The notes under the pieces are model-generated. The model saw only the letters and a program-made list of their open reading frames with translations, did no database searches and had not been told where the DNA came from. From contig OX485803.1 of NCBI GenBank assembly GCA_950295325.1, forward strand, positions 28,954,001 to 29,018,000: DNA of 64,000 nt. The letters run 5' to 3'. Source of the DNA: Polytrichum commune (taxonomy: Eukaryota; Streptophyta; Polytrichopsida; Polytrichales; Polytrichaceae). Of this stretch, positions 21,300 through 34,600 are shown piece after piece. Position 1 is the first letter of the stretch. Every line of letters starts with the position of its first letter. A program made the position numbers and the translations under genes.

Positions 21300-22643
21300 T
21301 AATGGGGTTCTTGTTCTAAATACCCGACACAAAGTGTTCGCATCTTACAACTTTCTCCAATATGTGTTCCATTTATCCTTGTTCTTATTTATGTGAATGT
21401 CTCAAAATGCCCAAAAAGTCTCAATTTAACGAATATAGTGTTCTATCATTTGCAAGTGGGCCCTTGCATGCAATAATTCGTAATAAATCAAGGGTTCTGA
21501 GATTCCGAAGTGTCATGGTCTACCAGTTTTGTCACATGCTAATCAGTTGAAACCAATTCGGGGTCTCATCTTGTCCTCCAATGTCTCTATGTGGATGTAG
21601 GCTTCCCCGGCAGGAATTCTTTTAACATGTTGTTTTTTCTGAACTGCGTCGTGATAGAATACCGGGGTTATTGTTTTGGTGTGTTACAAAGAACTTCAAT
21701 AAAATGCCTTAAGTTACATTCTCCACAGAGGATGAAATGAGCCAACTCAGAGTAGCACTCTAGAAGGTTAATAGTGTGCGAGTTTGTGCAACAGTGGCAA
21801 AACATTTGTATAGCTTGGCTCTTCACCATTGTTTATACGAAAAGTGAAAGCAAGGAGAGCATTCGAAATCTGTGAGCTCTGTATTTGGCAAATTGGATTA
21901 TGGAGGATAATTGCTATTATGCGATGGATGCAAAATCTGGGATTCTGCATTCTTGTATGCCTTGCATGCCTTCTAGATTTCTGACAATTGCATTATTGTT
22001 GAATTTTGGATTTTTCTTGGAAGTTCAACCCTAAATTGGGCTACGGTTAATAGGGTCGCTCACTTTAGTTCACTATGCAAAGCTGGTTGAAGTTAACAGC
22101 TATCCACATTGTGAAGTTTCATCAATAGTGTCACAAAAGTGTTCAGTTTTCAACTGTCTGCAACAATAACTTTTGCCATGCATGCTTGAAATATGTTTGT
22201 TGAACTGTTATGGCATTTTCTTCACCTCAAGGATCTGATATCTTATAGACAATTTGTTGCTAGAGTCTGGTTTCCGAAGTTTAATCCTGCATAGGGCTTA
22301 TGGTTGTCAGGGTTCCCCACATTGGATGTGCTATTCCAACTGTGAGTGATTTAAAGAAACTTCTTTTGACAAATTTCAACCCTTTTCTTTTCAGACTTTT
22401 GGCAGTAAATGAAACGAATGGGCGCATCAATCCACTAGTTGTGATTCACAACTCAACTTGAATAAGAGCCAGGTACGAGAACAAACACTTTGACAAATAT
22501 AGCTAAGTTTGGCAAATAGTTCGATTGTGATCTCTCAGTGACGAAGCAGCATGTCAGATACTCATGTTACGGAACAGACCTCCTTTACCCATTGTACAAT
22601 TTGATGATTTCAGTGGAAGAACATAAGGTACGAGTAACAATGA
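21300..22643. other. No gene recognised
   Basis: The sequence is AT-rich with short frames only. It could hold 5' exons of the oxygenase-like gene that follows, but no exon can be defended. Confidence 0.5.
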
Positions 22644-23625
22644 GTGTGTCTAGGGATCAATCTTGCGTTCAACTTACAGTTGCTTAATCTTTCGACATCA
22701 AATCTATCTAATCGAATTCGTCATGTGATCTATGTATCTAAAAAGGTGGATTTTTTAGATGCCTTCACTGAAATCACTACTTCTGTAATTTTGGTTGAAA
22801 ATGAAAAAGTAGTGGCAATTATTGATTTCAATTTCTTTTCAAATGAATTGATAAACATATTGACCAATGAATGTAGTATATTATATACTGCAGGAGGAAT
22901 AGTAGAAAGGGGTAAGGAAAAGAGTGGTGGGGATATGGTTGTTTTTGGATGGAGAAATTGCGCCGCTGACGGATTTGGCATATATAAGAAAACTAATAGA
23001 AAAGGTAGGGAAAAAAATATGAAAATTTCAACTGTAGATTTAAACACACTAAGTGCACGAACAGTGAGTAGTGTATTCGACGTGTTGAATATTCAAATGT
23101 CATCTTGGATGGAAGATTTGGAAAATTTAGTTCCAAAAGAGTTGGGGGCACTGTGGGATCGTATTGGAAATACTCCATTCACAACGATAAGCGTGACAGA
23201 GAACTATTGGTCTCCTGACCATATAGATGACAAAGATGGAGGTTCCGGATTTATATTTTGGGTTCATGAAGGTAATTTTCAATCACAAAATTTATTTTAA
23301 AACTAGTATAAAACTATATCATCGTATGTTATACTAGAAGTTTTTAAAAAATTGTTGGATTCCCTAGTTTCTGATGTTGTAATTGAATTCAACATATTTT
23401 GCAGAGATTCCAGACCACTCTCGAACTGAACGGACACAATTCCGTATGAAAGACTATGAATTATTTTTTCGTCCGACGCGTGAGACTTTAATTTGTTTTG
23501 ATGCTTCAATAATAAACCATGGTACAACTGAAAATACGGGGTTTAAGCAATATGGAATTGCCCTCTTAGTAAAACCCATTGTTTTAAAAGCAGGTTTAAA
23601 AGCATTAATACAATTGGGATTTTAG
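22644..23625 (+). CDS. 2-oxoglutarate/Fe(II)-oxygenase-like protein, probably 5'-incomplete
   Basis: The frame from 22644 ends at a donor after 23271 (GAAG/GTAATT). A second exon runs 23405-23625 (ttgcag acceptor, stop TAG), joined in phase as HEG-EIPDH. The first Met is arbitrary; the start may lie in an upstream exon. The segment YWSPDHIDDKDGGSGF supplies an HxD pair. The second exon has FDASIINHGTTENTGFKQYGIALLVKP, with a distal His in INHGT followed by a basic residue region. This HxD...H pattern is what double-stranded beta-helix dioxygenases use to hold iron. The substrate is unknown. Plants and algae have transposon-linked and DNA-modifying members of this fold, so a role on nucleic acid is possible but not shown. 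Confidence 0.45.
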
Positions 23626-25656
23626 GTACTACTTGAAAAATACTAGACTTGGTATATGTGTAAATATCAAGAGGGTATCAATATAAGTTGTTGGCAAAGC
23701 AACATTGCGGACGTCTCTGTGATGACCGTAACTCTTCCGGGAAATTCAGTGGCCAGTAGGTATGGCATTTTTTTTGCAGAGTCCAGCACGACATTTCTAT
23801 ATGATATGTTTCTTAGACTTGTTGCAGATACGATCTGTCATACAAACTAACTGGTGGATGAGGTTGGTAACTGAGGAAGTTTCGTAAAACACTATGTGAA
23901 TAAGTGTACAAGTACTGTCATCTCAACTTCCTTTTTGTTCATCCACTGTTAGTTTCGTATATTTTGCATCCTAACATTCTGTAATAAAATATTATCATGG
24001 ATGATTGAAATTTGAGTGAAAAATAACTTAGTAAGTGATAGTAGTTGCAACATTTTTACTGTCATGTATGTGTCATGAATCAACAATGCTTTAACTATAA
24101 ATAAGGCAAAATGTGAAATTGTGGTAAAAGCATAGGGACATCACCTTGCCTTAACCCGAACGTCACTTGAATGTCTTATTTGGAAGGAGTTTCTACTCAG
24201 AGATTGAATTCTTTTGGAACTCTCGTATCTTAGATTTTATTTATCAACTCTGCCTATCCTTTGATGATGATGTCCATGAAGTCCATTGTTTTGAAGAGGG
24301 CCTGTGCTTGTTGACAGGAAGCAACAGATCCGCTGGAGAAAGCTGTGCTTGATGGACGCCAACTGGTTCTCAAGGTTTCTGCTTTACACCTTTCCCATAC
24401 CTTCTTGTGAAGGCAGACGTTGCTTATACTTATTGTCTGTTTTGTGAGACCAGGACAACTTCCTTATGTAAGAACTGAATAGGAAAGGGAACCTAGAATG
24501 GAATTGGTGTTACCGGCAAGAAAGATGCTAGAATAGGGGAACCAATTTCATCTTGTTGTGGTTTTTGGCAGGTGAGTGCAAATTCTGTGTATGTCTTTAT
24601 TGGTGCAACCATTGGGCAGTTGCCTTGTCTGGAAATATCTTCTAGTGTTACTAGCTATGGTAAGTTCACATTGGTGATACTTGGAGTGGCTACATGTGCA
24701 CAGTTTAACATGTTATTGTCAATTTGGTCTTTTTCCATGTTTCGTTTCTATCATATTTTCTTTGTGTTGCCAGTGAAGAGACCTTTTGCTCTTATCATAA
24801 TTGACTGTAGATATGGTGAATGCCAGGTTGAGTTCTTGACTTGGATGTTAATCTTAATGAGTAGAGTATAATGATGTAACCTTCTTGTATTTCAGTATAA
24901 GACCACTAAATGCTGATATGCATGAATGTTTCTGAAAAGATTAAAGTAGAGTGCAAATCAGAATTGCTGAGAGAAAATTGTGGACAGTTTGTTCTCTGAG
25001 GTGGACTATAGTCTTATAATCCCACTGAGACATTCATGTTTGTCTCTGACTTATTGATTGGTATACTTTCTATGGATATACTGCATTAGGCTGCATTAGC
25101 ATTTTGTGTCTATGATAAGTATCTTCATCATGTGTGCAGATATTATTAAGTATTCAAGCATGGGCCAGAAAATTTTCTAAGGGCAATTTGAAGAGCTTCT
25201 TTCTTTGTTAGCTAAATGCTTATAACATTTAGAGTTGCATTATTTCTGTGGGGGTGCTAATTTGTTGAATTGAGGCGTCTTAACAATGTCTGATACTCAA
25301 ATCTGCCACATGCTAAAAATTGATGTTTGTTGTATTGGATTATTTTCTGCACTTCCACATAAGGTCGTGGGCAAGGTGCAGTTAGAAATCTTCCATTTGT
25401 GTCCTAGTGAATTTCAAAAAGACCAGTAGTGTATGGTAGGCGATATTTGTTTTATCCCTGTGTCTGTGTCTGGCAGGATGGAGGACTACAAGGTTGCTTA
25501 TCCCTCCAGGTATGTATGAGTTGGATTAGGATTCCAGTTGTAGGAAGTGGAAGAAAGATTCACTGAAATTCAAGCAGGATCTCAGAGAGAGCTGGCAAAG
25601 AATAGTCACTTGTCACTCATCTTGTGGCTACTGAAATGCCAATTTTGTTTGTACAG

Positions 25657-28600
25657 GGGTGATCCAGAGGCAGTTGAAATTGTATTTTCAGATATTCAAC
25701 GGCTGGACCCGCTTGAGTTCTTGAATGATACAGTGATCAATTTTTATATCAAGTATGTGTGGCCCACTTCTTTTCAATTGAGCTCAGAATATTTGTTTCT
25801 AGTCTACACTTCTGCAATTTTCTTTCTAATCTGCACTTCTGTAATTTGCTTCTTGGAATTTGTAACTTGTTACTTGTATGTGGATGCACCCATGCATTTA
25901 TCATGTATATATGATAATGTTGCTGAGTTGAAATCTACTGGTAGGAATTTCCTGGATAGATAGCTTACATATAACTAGAGTTGTCACCACTTCCAGTGTG
26001 AAATGTTTCCTGCTTGAGAATGTCTATTATGTTGTGGTTTCAACTTGGGTTATGTACAGGTACATTCAGAGACCTGACTTCTTGGGTGCCAAAGAAAAGC
26101 ATCGATTTCACTTCTTCAATACCTTCTTTTATAAGAAATTATGCGAAGTGGTCTCCTCACAGGTGGGATTCAGGTGTATATAAGGCTAGTTGCATAGTAC
26201 ACACATAAGACAACTAACTGTCCTGTTGGTATGTTGTTTTCATTTACTTATTGTTTTCATTAGTCCCTTAATGGCTTTGTGATGACAGGATGTGATACTT
26301 GGTGGTCCTACAAACGGATTGATAATATGGCTTAGAAATCCTGGAGAATTGTTAATTACTATAGTGCTTACTGCAGTAGATTCTAATAGACACTCTATTG
26401 GTAAGAAAAGGAAGGGAGGTGCTGACTTCTCAAAACTCCGGAAATGGACCAGAGGGACAAATATATTTGAGAAAGATTATCTTTTTGTACCAATACACGA
26501 CAAGTAAGTGACATTTTGTTTGGCACGTTCCTCATTCAAGATGTAAGAGGTCTTGACGATTCCTCTATTAATGCTAGGACATATTTGGGATTGTACTGTT
26601 ATGCAGGTTGCATTGGAGTCTTGCAATTATTTGTTTTCCTGGTTTTGAATCTGACAAAGGAGCCAGCTGTGAGCGATGCATACTCCATCTTGATTCAATG
26701 AGACACGGTCACAATAGTCATGTGGTTTTCCGTCTACTCCGCAGGTCAGTTATTTGTCAATGCAATCAGTTTAAACACTGATCTCGTTGAATGTTTCAAC
26801 ACTAATTCACTTTTAGACATCCATACAGGTTTCAATGTGATAATATATCTGTGACCTTTTGCTTCTGCACAATAGTGATTTTTTTCTTTCCCTCAGGAGC
26901 AAGTTTGTATTGTGAGTGTCAATGTCTTTGCTCAGCAATCTTGAAATTGGATGATGTGGTCATGATCGAGCACCCCATAGTTGCAGTAGTTATCTGGAAG
27001 TATAGGTTCTAAGGTTGGGAATTATAAATCTTGGCAAGAACTATTTAGGTGAAAGACGCAATCATGAGAATTATGCAATGGTATTTGGTTTGCATGTAAC
27101 TTCAATTGAGCTCCATCAAGGGCTGAGTGTGGTTGCCCTGGCAGTTACCTTGTGTCAGAATGGAAGCATGGTGTGGAGGCACGTGAATTAGAAGGGGATG
27201 AGAGCAACCACACTCTGAAAAAAGTGACTGCTGATAACATCTTTTGTAAGAAAGTCCCGGTATGTCAATAAGCACAAAACATGTTCCCTGTGGGGCTTGT
27301 AGTCCGTAGTCATCAGAGCATAAGAGCTATGCAGAGCATGTTTCCTTTTCATATGTTCATGCAAATATAGTGATTGGAGATTTTTATGCAATTTCTTTTT
27401 CGTATGTTTTTCAATATTCTGCTCATATTGCAGACATATTTGGCAGAATTGACATATCATTTGTGGGAGTCTGGTGGATATTCTGGGTTTTGGGACCAAA
27501 ATTGCACTAATGTTCAAATCATCTGTAAACAGTGTCTGGTTTGAGAATTTGTAACACATACTGATTGTGAACCCTTTGAGTGGTCCACCACTCTGCGGGA
27601 TCACTTTTAGTTAGAATGTTAGCATTAAAAGTTAGAATTGATAGGGAATTTAGGGAAAATTAGTTCATTTAGCATTTAGCCTAGAAGAAGGAAGGTCAAA
27701 ATGAAACTAAGTAGTGCTAGAAGATAGCAAAGTAGAAAAAATATGCTAGCTAGTAAAAGCAACTAGCTAAGCAATATTAGTAAATGCTAGCTATTAAGCA
27801 AATGTTAGTAGATGCTAGCTAAGCAAGTGTTAGTTTATTAGTTAGTGTGAGGCACACAAGACTACCGTAGTTTAATAGCAGGTTCGGCACAAAATAATTC
27901 TAAAAGTAGATGCTTAAAATTTTGGAATATTATTGACATTTTTTGCTGAATATAAAATTAATTATTTTTCAAAATTACCGAAAAGTAAGAAATTTTTACT
28001 TCTCACCAGAGTTTTACTTACAATGGAAGCATATGTGAATTTTGAAGGAGAGAAGGTGCTCCTTTTGTAATCAAGCTCACTTACATTAGTCCACAAAGAA
28101 TATGGGTTAAGAAGTAGCAAGACTCTAGGTGAGGCTTTTCAAATGTGTTGTACACAAATTTTTGGAGTCCAATTGAGCATAGAAGATGAAGTTTTATAGA
28201 ATTTTGTCCAACTAAAAAAAGTTGAGAAATCAATCCTTCTTCCACCTCCAACAAGTTTTGTGTCAAAATAAGTCTTTATGCAAAAGATATGGACAAAACA
28301 TTGCAGCCGTGTAAAGATCAAAAAATTAAAATGCGTTCATAACAGTTTTTCGGAGCTCATTTGTGCATAGAAGATCAACTTTTTTGGAATTTTGTTGGTC
28401 TAAGAAAAGTTTAGAAATCAAGTAATCTTCCACCTCCAACAAATTTTATGTCATTTGAAGACTCTATGCAAAAGTTATGCGTGTTATAAAAATGAAGTTT
28501 AACTAGGTGCTTCATCTCAAAGTTTACATATCCCATATGCATTGTTGAACACAACTCCACTCTACTTGCATAAAGCACAGAGCATTCTCAACTCTTCACT

Positions 28601-31600
28601 CACATCTTACTTGTCATTTAATGCAAGAGAGATGTACAAGATATGAGCTTAAATAGAAAATTTAAAATGAATTTAAGCTGAATTTTAAAAAATTAAAAGA
28701 GAAAATTGCCGAAAATATGAATATACTATTTTTAGGTGCCGAACCTACTTTTTGAACTTTAATTAAATATTAGGCAGCAAGTTGCTGAACCTGCTAGTAA
28801 ACTACGGTATTGGAGGTGTTTTGCGTAAGAAGACAAAACCGGCTTGAAGACTTTTGAAGAAAATTAGAAAGAGAGCAAGGGGGCTACTTGCCCACTTGCC
28901 CCCTTGCCAACTCGATGGCGGAAAAATTAGAAAGATTTCTAAAGGTTTTTTGTCGGAGCCACCTCGGCGAGAGGGTGGCAACTTCAACCGGGAAAACCCC
29001 CGAGCCAAAATTTCGGGAAATGATTTGAAAATGGATCCGGTGAAGGAGGGGTCCAACCCTTTTGTGAGAGGGTTTAAAATCCCCTCCTTCCACCTTGTAG
29101 TTCTCTCTCTTCCTCTAATGTTTGGACGAAGCCCTGCGTCAATGTAGTTAAGAAAAAATCCTTTAGCATGCATTCTCAATGGCCTAAAAGAAAGGCTTGA
29201 GAACCTCCTCTACTCTCTCTCCTAGTTAGAATGTATGCTTATTAACACACCAACAAAATGATTCCTTCTTTTGTAGAGGTAGGTTGGATGGTAGAGTTTT
29301 GAGTGGAGGCATTGTAGACCTCATCTGCCAATGCCCTGAAGGCTAATTTCAGAAGCTAGAAAAAAATACTTGTCATTTTCTTCTTAGAGAGATTTTCTAT
29401 AGCTATCCATAGCCGTTTCCCATTTGTGATTTGGTTAAGATGACAATTAGTTATGGATTTTCAAAGATGGAGTAGAAAAAACTGGGTGGTCTTGTGGGTA
29501 GCGGCTGCTGGATCAGACCTGCAAGCCCAATAGGAATTTTAATTCCAAAAAGGTATATTTTTCCCAAGTAAAAATTTTGTGTAGCTTTCCAAAATGGCTT
29601 AGAACATTTGATTTGAGCATGATTTGAATTAGATATGAATTGTGCAAGATGGGACACATAGTTTGAGAACTTTTGGTTGACTGCTGCATTACAGAGGATC
29701 TACTGGATTCACTTCGGCTTACCTTTCTAATCACATATTTTTATCAAATACATCTTTTTAATGTCTCTCCAGGGTCATATAGAACGTTTGATTTGAGTAA
29801 GATGTGAATTAGATATGAATTGTTGAAGGCGAGATACATAGTTTAAGCCTTCTTGATAGACTGATGTGTTACAAGGAGTCTGCTGAATTTCTATTAGCTT
29901 AACCTGCTGATGTCATAATTTTCCTAGTTAGAACATATTCATAGCTTTCCAATGGTATAAGGAAAGCCTAGACCCAAGTAGTAAGGAATGTGCTATGAAT
30001 TTTTGAAGTTAGAAGTTAGATAGGTGGGTTGGAAGGGTCGGTTGAATCGACCTCACACTTCCAACCCTCATAACTTTTGTATTTCTTATCCGATTCAAAT
30101 GATTTTTAGATCATTGGAAAGATAATTAGGTGCACTAAGTATAAATATTATTCTTAGGATTAAATTACAGTGCAGAATAAATACTTTATATTTTAATTGT
30201 TAACTAAGGTACGTTTACTACCAAACTAGTTACAAAGAAGGAGGCAAGGTCGACGCTAGGGAAGTGGAACAAGGAAGGAGGTATCGGCTCGGCCTACATT
30301 GAGCCCAAATCAACCGAGGAGAATTGAGGTAAATTTACTAACACTAGCCTTCCATTTAGGGTTGGAGGGAGCGCGGCTAAGGTACGCATCTATAAATCAC
30401 TCACCTATCTCGTAAGGTCAAGTGGCTTGACCACTTGACCGCCAAGGGAATACCCAACTCCATTGTTTTCGGGGCCCTTTGTATGTTTTGTGGTAGTAGC
30501 TTTATTTATTAGCAAGTTTCGTGTGTGGTAAGTCGGATTAATCACCGACACGACCACTCTGAATGTTGTTGGTGGAAAGGTGGGGTTAATAACCCGTGAA
30601 TCCACTATTATGTTGTTGGTCCCATAGATTGGGAGTAATGGCCCCAATTTATGAAGATTGCGCAACAGGTTGAACCTACAGGTTGTCCGTCACCCTGGTC
30701 CTATTGAGTTGCATTTCGTGGTCTATCCAGTGTAAACACATTTAATAATTAAAATATACAAAATAAATCGTAAACCCTTGTTGACAAGAGACCCGAATCG
30801 GAAACTTAACTCGGTAGAGTGACACCACCCTTCGAACCATTGATGTCCGAAGGATTTGAGATGTTACTCGACCTTCAAAGGACCTGTACGAGGCCTTAGA
30901 AGGTTCCGAGGTAAGGGGTGCACCAACCAGGTAAGGGGTGATGCCTAATATGTTAATGTAGTGAGTTAGGACGTGCAAACAAAAGTAAGTAATTAAGAAG
31001 GAATTTATGTGAAGGATGGGACTTAGGCCAAATTCCCCCGCTTAGAAAATGTGGGAACACGCGAACACCAAAAGTTCCAGATTGGCATGTTTAAGTGCCT
31101 AATCCGGTTTTGTCCGGATGACCCTAGTATCGTCCAGGGATTCTGTGAAGTGTAGGAGGTCTAGAACTCTCCGTACCTACTTATTTCCTCTTTCTTAGCC
31201 AAATTTCCGGAAACCATAGTTTCCGGACTCTTGGTCTTTGTGGTCACTCTTAGCCTTTTTCCGGAGTGTGCCTTTCCGGATTGTACCTCTAGGTCCTAAT
31301 TATAATACTTACCCACCCCTTTACGTCTACCATCTAGAATAGGTGGTTTCTTCCGGTGAAGATGTCCTTGATAGGATTAGAATCCGGAAACTCCCTCACA
31401 ACCAATCCGGATTGATCAGGTCCGTCCTGGCAGGTCACGCAAAGAGATCCGGATTGTATCTTGGGACCACAGTGACCAGAAGAGTCTGGATTCCGACCGG
31501 AGATCCGACTCGACGGGATGAGTTGGTGACCCGTACCACTTTCCGGATTGTCCCGTCCACCGGTGATGAGACCCCTTCAGAAGATCAGATCAGTCCGGAA

Positions 31601-34600
31601 CCCTTCCGGACCTTTGCCTAATCCTCCCCACGGCTGTCTCACTGGGACGTTACCTAGACATCCAGAACAATGAGGATTTCTTCCTACTACACTCCGGAGG
31701 TGGCCTCCAACCCGGAATCCTTACTGATCCGGACCTCTCCTTCTCCGTCCGACGGATCTGTCCGGCTACCTCTACCTTGGATTCTACTCAATCTGAGCTA
31801 ACTGAGCAATCCGTACTACCAATCCGGATAGGTCCGTCTAAGGATGGTGGGACCTCTTCAGAAGATCAGATTGGTGTAAGTCCGGATCCCTTCCGGCTCT
31901 CACCCAATCTTCCCAGCGGCTATCCCACCTAGACGTTACCCAACCCACCGGATTAGTGAGGTTTCCCTCCCACTACACACAGAGAGGATCTACAAGGCGA
32001 TAACCGGATCTGATCCGGGTCTCCTTTCTCATGTCCTATCCGGAACTCCTATCCTTCATGCTCTCTCTCTTTCTTCCACTAACAATCTCCAGATCATTCA
32101 CGCAAACATCAATCAAGAGAAATCAAGGAGTGAGAAGCAAAGACATTTATTCAGAATAGGAGTAATCGCAATACAACAATTGAGAAGGAACCCTTCTCAA
32201 GCTCCCTATTCAGCCTTAAGTAGAGGCTCAAAAATCCCTAAACTGAGGGCGGCGGCCCAAGCGGCCGCCGCTTAAGAAAACCCTAACTACCCCCAGTCTC
32301 CCGGATATCCCGGATCCAGATCCGGGTTTTCCGCTGACACTACCAAGAGAAAATTTTATTACTCGACTTCAAAAACTCCTAAGTCCTACCTGCCTACCTC
32401 TATTCTGCCTAACTAATCTAGCTACTCTCCTAACTAAGAAGACCGGTGCTTCTTCGGAGCCGATCCCTCCTTTGAGTGACTCCCTAACCCGCTGACGGCG
32501 GATGAGCCCCTTGCCGGCGATGCCTTCTGCAGCCGCGTGAGCATCCTCCTCATGTTCGGAGACGGAGCAACCTCGTCCTCCGAATCCGCTGCCCTCTCGG
32601 TCCGTGGGGTAGCGGTCCCTGGTGTTCCGGAGACTGTCCCTGGGGTTCCGGAAGCTATCCCCATCCGGATGCTTCGGACTGGAGAAGGATCGCTTCCGGT
32701 GCCCTGCTCCGGATTCCATCCGCCCGAGATCGAAGCCGTCCGCGGATCCCTGTTGGAGGCTGCCCTTGAGGGTGGCGGAGGAAAGGGACTCACCATTTGG
32801 CAGTCCCGGGGAGACGATGGCGAGGCGTGGGTCATAGGGGCCTTGCCCGTACTCGGAGTTGCCTCCCGATCGGAAGTCTGGTGCCGGATCGGCGTCCTAG
32901 CCCTATCCGGAGTCCGGGACCTATCCGAGTTCCGCGGAACAGGGGACTGGCCTCTTCCGGATCGGACCGACCCGGTGCTCTTCCGCCTCACCTGGGGAGA
33001 ACGGACCCTTTCTGGAGCCCCTCCGGAACTACCAGGCCGAGAGCCGCCTCCCTGCTGGCTGGGTCCTGCAGAGGACGGCGGATTCTAAACCAGGGCTACT
33101 TCACCAACCACCTCGTAGAGGGTTCCGGTTGGTGACCTTGGTGGACCCGGATAGAGCACCCTCCGCGGTGTTCCGCTTGGCGGGACCACCCTCTGGATTT
33201 CCGCCAGGAGATCCTTCATCGTCCGTGAATACTTCACGAGGATGGGGAGGGTCTGCCTAGCGGAAGCGGGATCTCCGGACTCCATCATCCGGTCGTAGAG
33301 ATGTGCCTTGTTAACGATCTCTGCCGGATGACCCACCAGTTCCTGGATCCAGCTGAAGAGCACTGCCTGCTCCGCATGGTACTTCCGGATCTCCTCGCTC
33401 TTCTGACTCAGCTCCTGAGTCATGGCCGCTACCTGTGCGGTGAGGTGGGCGTTCTCCGTCTTGGCCTGCTCCAGCTCCTTCCGGTCCGCCCTCTTTGCCA
33501 ATTCCCGGAGAATGTTTCCGTGTCCGCAATCGTCCAGAGCATGGTTCGCCCCCCTGACGATGTGCTCCAGTCGGTAATACTGGGTCTTGAGGTCCTCCAT
33601 CCCCTCCTGGAACCGTTTGAACGGATTCTCCGGAAAGTCCCAAGCGGATAGATCCACATTCCGCCATGGGGTTTCCCGGCTGGGTCCGGCTTCCGGATGT
33701 TGGTGAGGGGGAGGAGGAGAGAGCGGCCTCGAGACGGTTGGCGGCGGGCTTCCGGGTGACGAGGGAGGTGCTTCCGGAAGAATAGGGTCGCTGGAGGTCT
33801 CCGTCTTGACGTCTCCGGCTTCCGGAAGCAGCTTGTAGGTGACCTCGTCCGCCGCTATTGTAAGCAGGTCCTCCTCCTCGGCCGTGATGCAGTCGAAATG
33901 CTGGTAGAGATGCAAAATGAAGGGGGAGAGGAAGGAGGGTTTCCGGCCAATATGGGGGAGGGCCCGCCCCACTATCTCCTGGATAATTAGCCCCCAGTTC
34001 ACAGGCCGGACTCCGGACTCCGGACATGGCACCGAACAGCGTGTTAGCCATGGTAAGGCTAATCCGCTTCGGCTTGTCCGGGTTAAGGATAGGCAGGAGG
34101 AATTCCAACACCCTCCTCTCTCTCAGGTTCCGGCAGTTCCCGGGATGGAAGCCGTCCTTCGGATCCGCGTCCCCTCTAAATTTTCCGGCGAACAAGCCGT
34201 CGCGGCGGCCGGCCCATCCTTCTGTAATCCCCCGAGGAAACCCGTAGACCCTGTTCCAAATATCCGGAGTCCAGTGTTCCGGATCTCTCCTCTTTGTCCC
34301 TAGCCACTGATTTCCTCTCTCAAACTTAAACTCTCGGAGAGTATCTTCAGCTCGGAGGTTCCAGGGTTTGGCTAGCAACCCCGCGCAACCCATAACCCGG
34401 AGATCCTCCGTGAGCTCCTGTAGCTCCCTATCCTCCCTCGGAATTGCAAGGATGAGGGCTTTGAGCGGAACCGGGATAGATTCCCTCTGATCCTCTTCCC
34501 GTGCTTCTGGCATTTTCCTCTTCCCTCAGTTTCCGGCTCGACCACGGAAACTCCCTCTCTCCCGGATCCCTTCCCTTCCGTTTAATTGCCACAGAGTCCT

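Noticed and set aside
30405-30665. 86-codon frame kept in both A1 (minus) and A2 (41516-41776, plus)
   Set aside because: It is open in both copies with few changes, but there is no start context or family resemblance, and moderate overall similarity of the copies alone can explain it.
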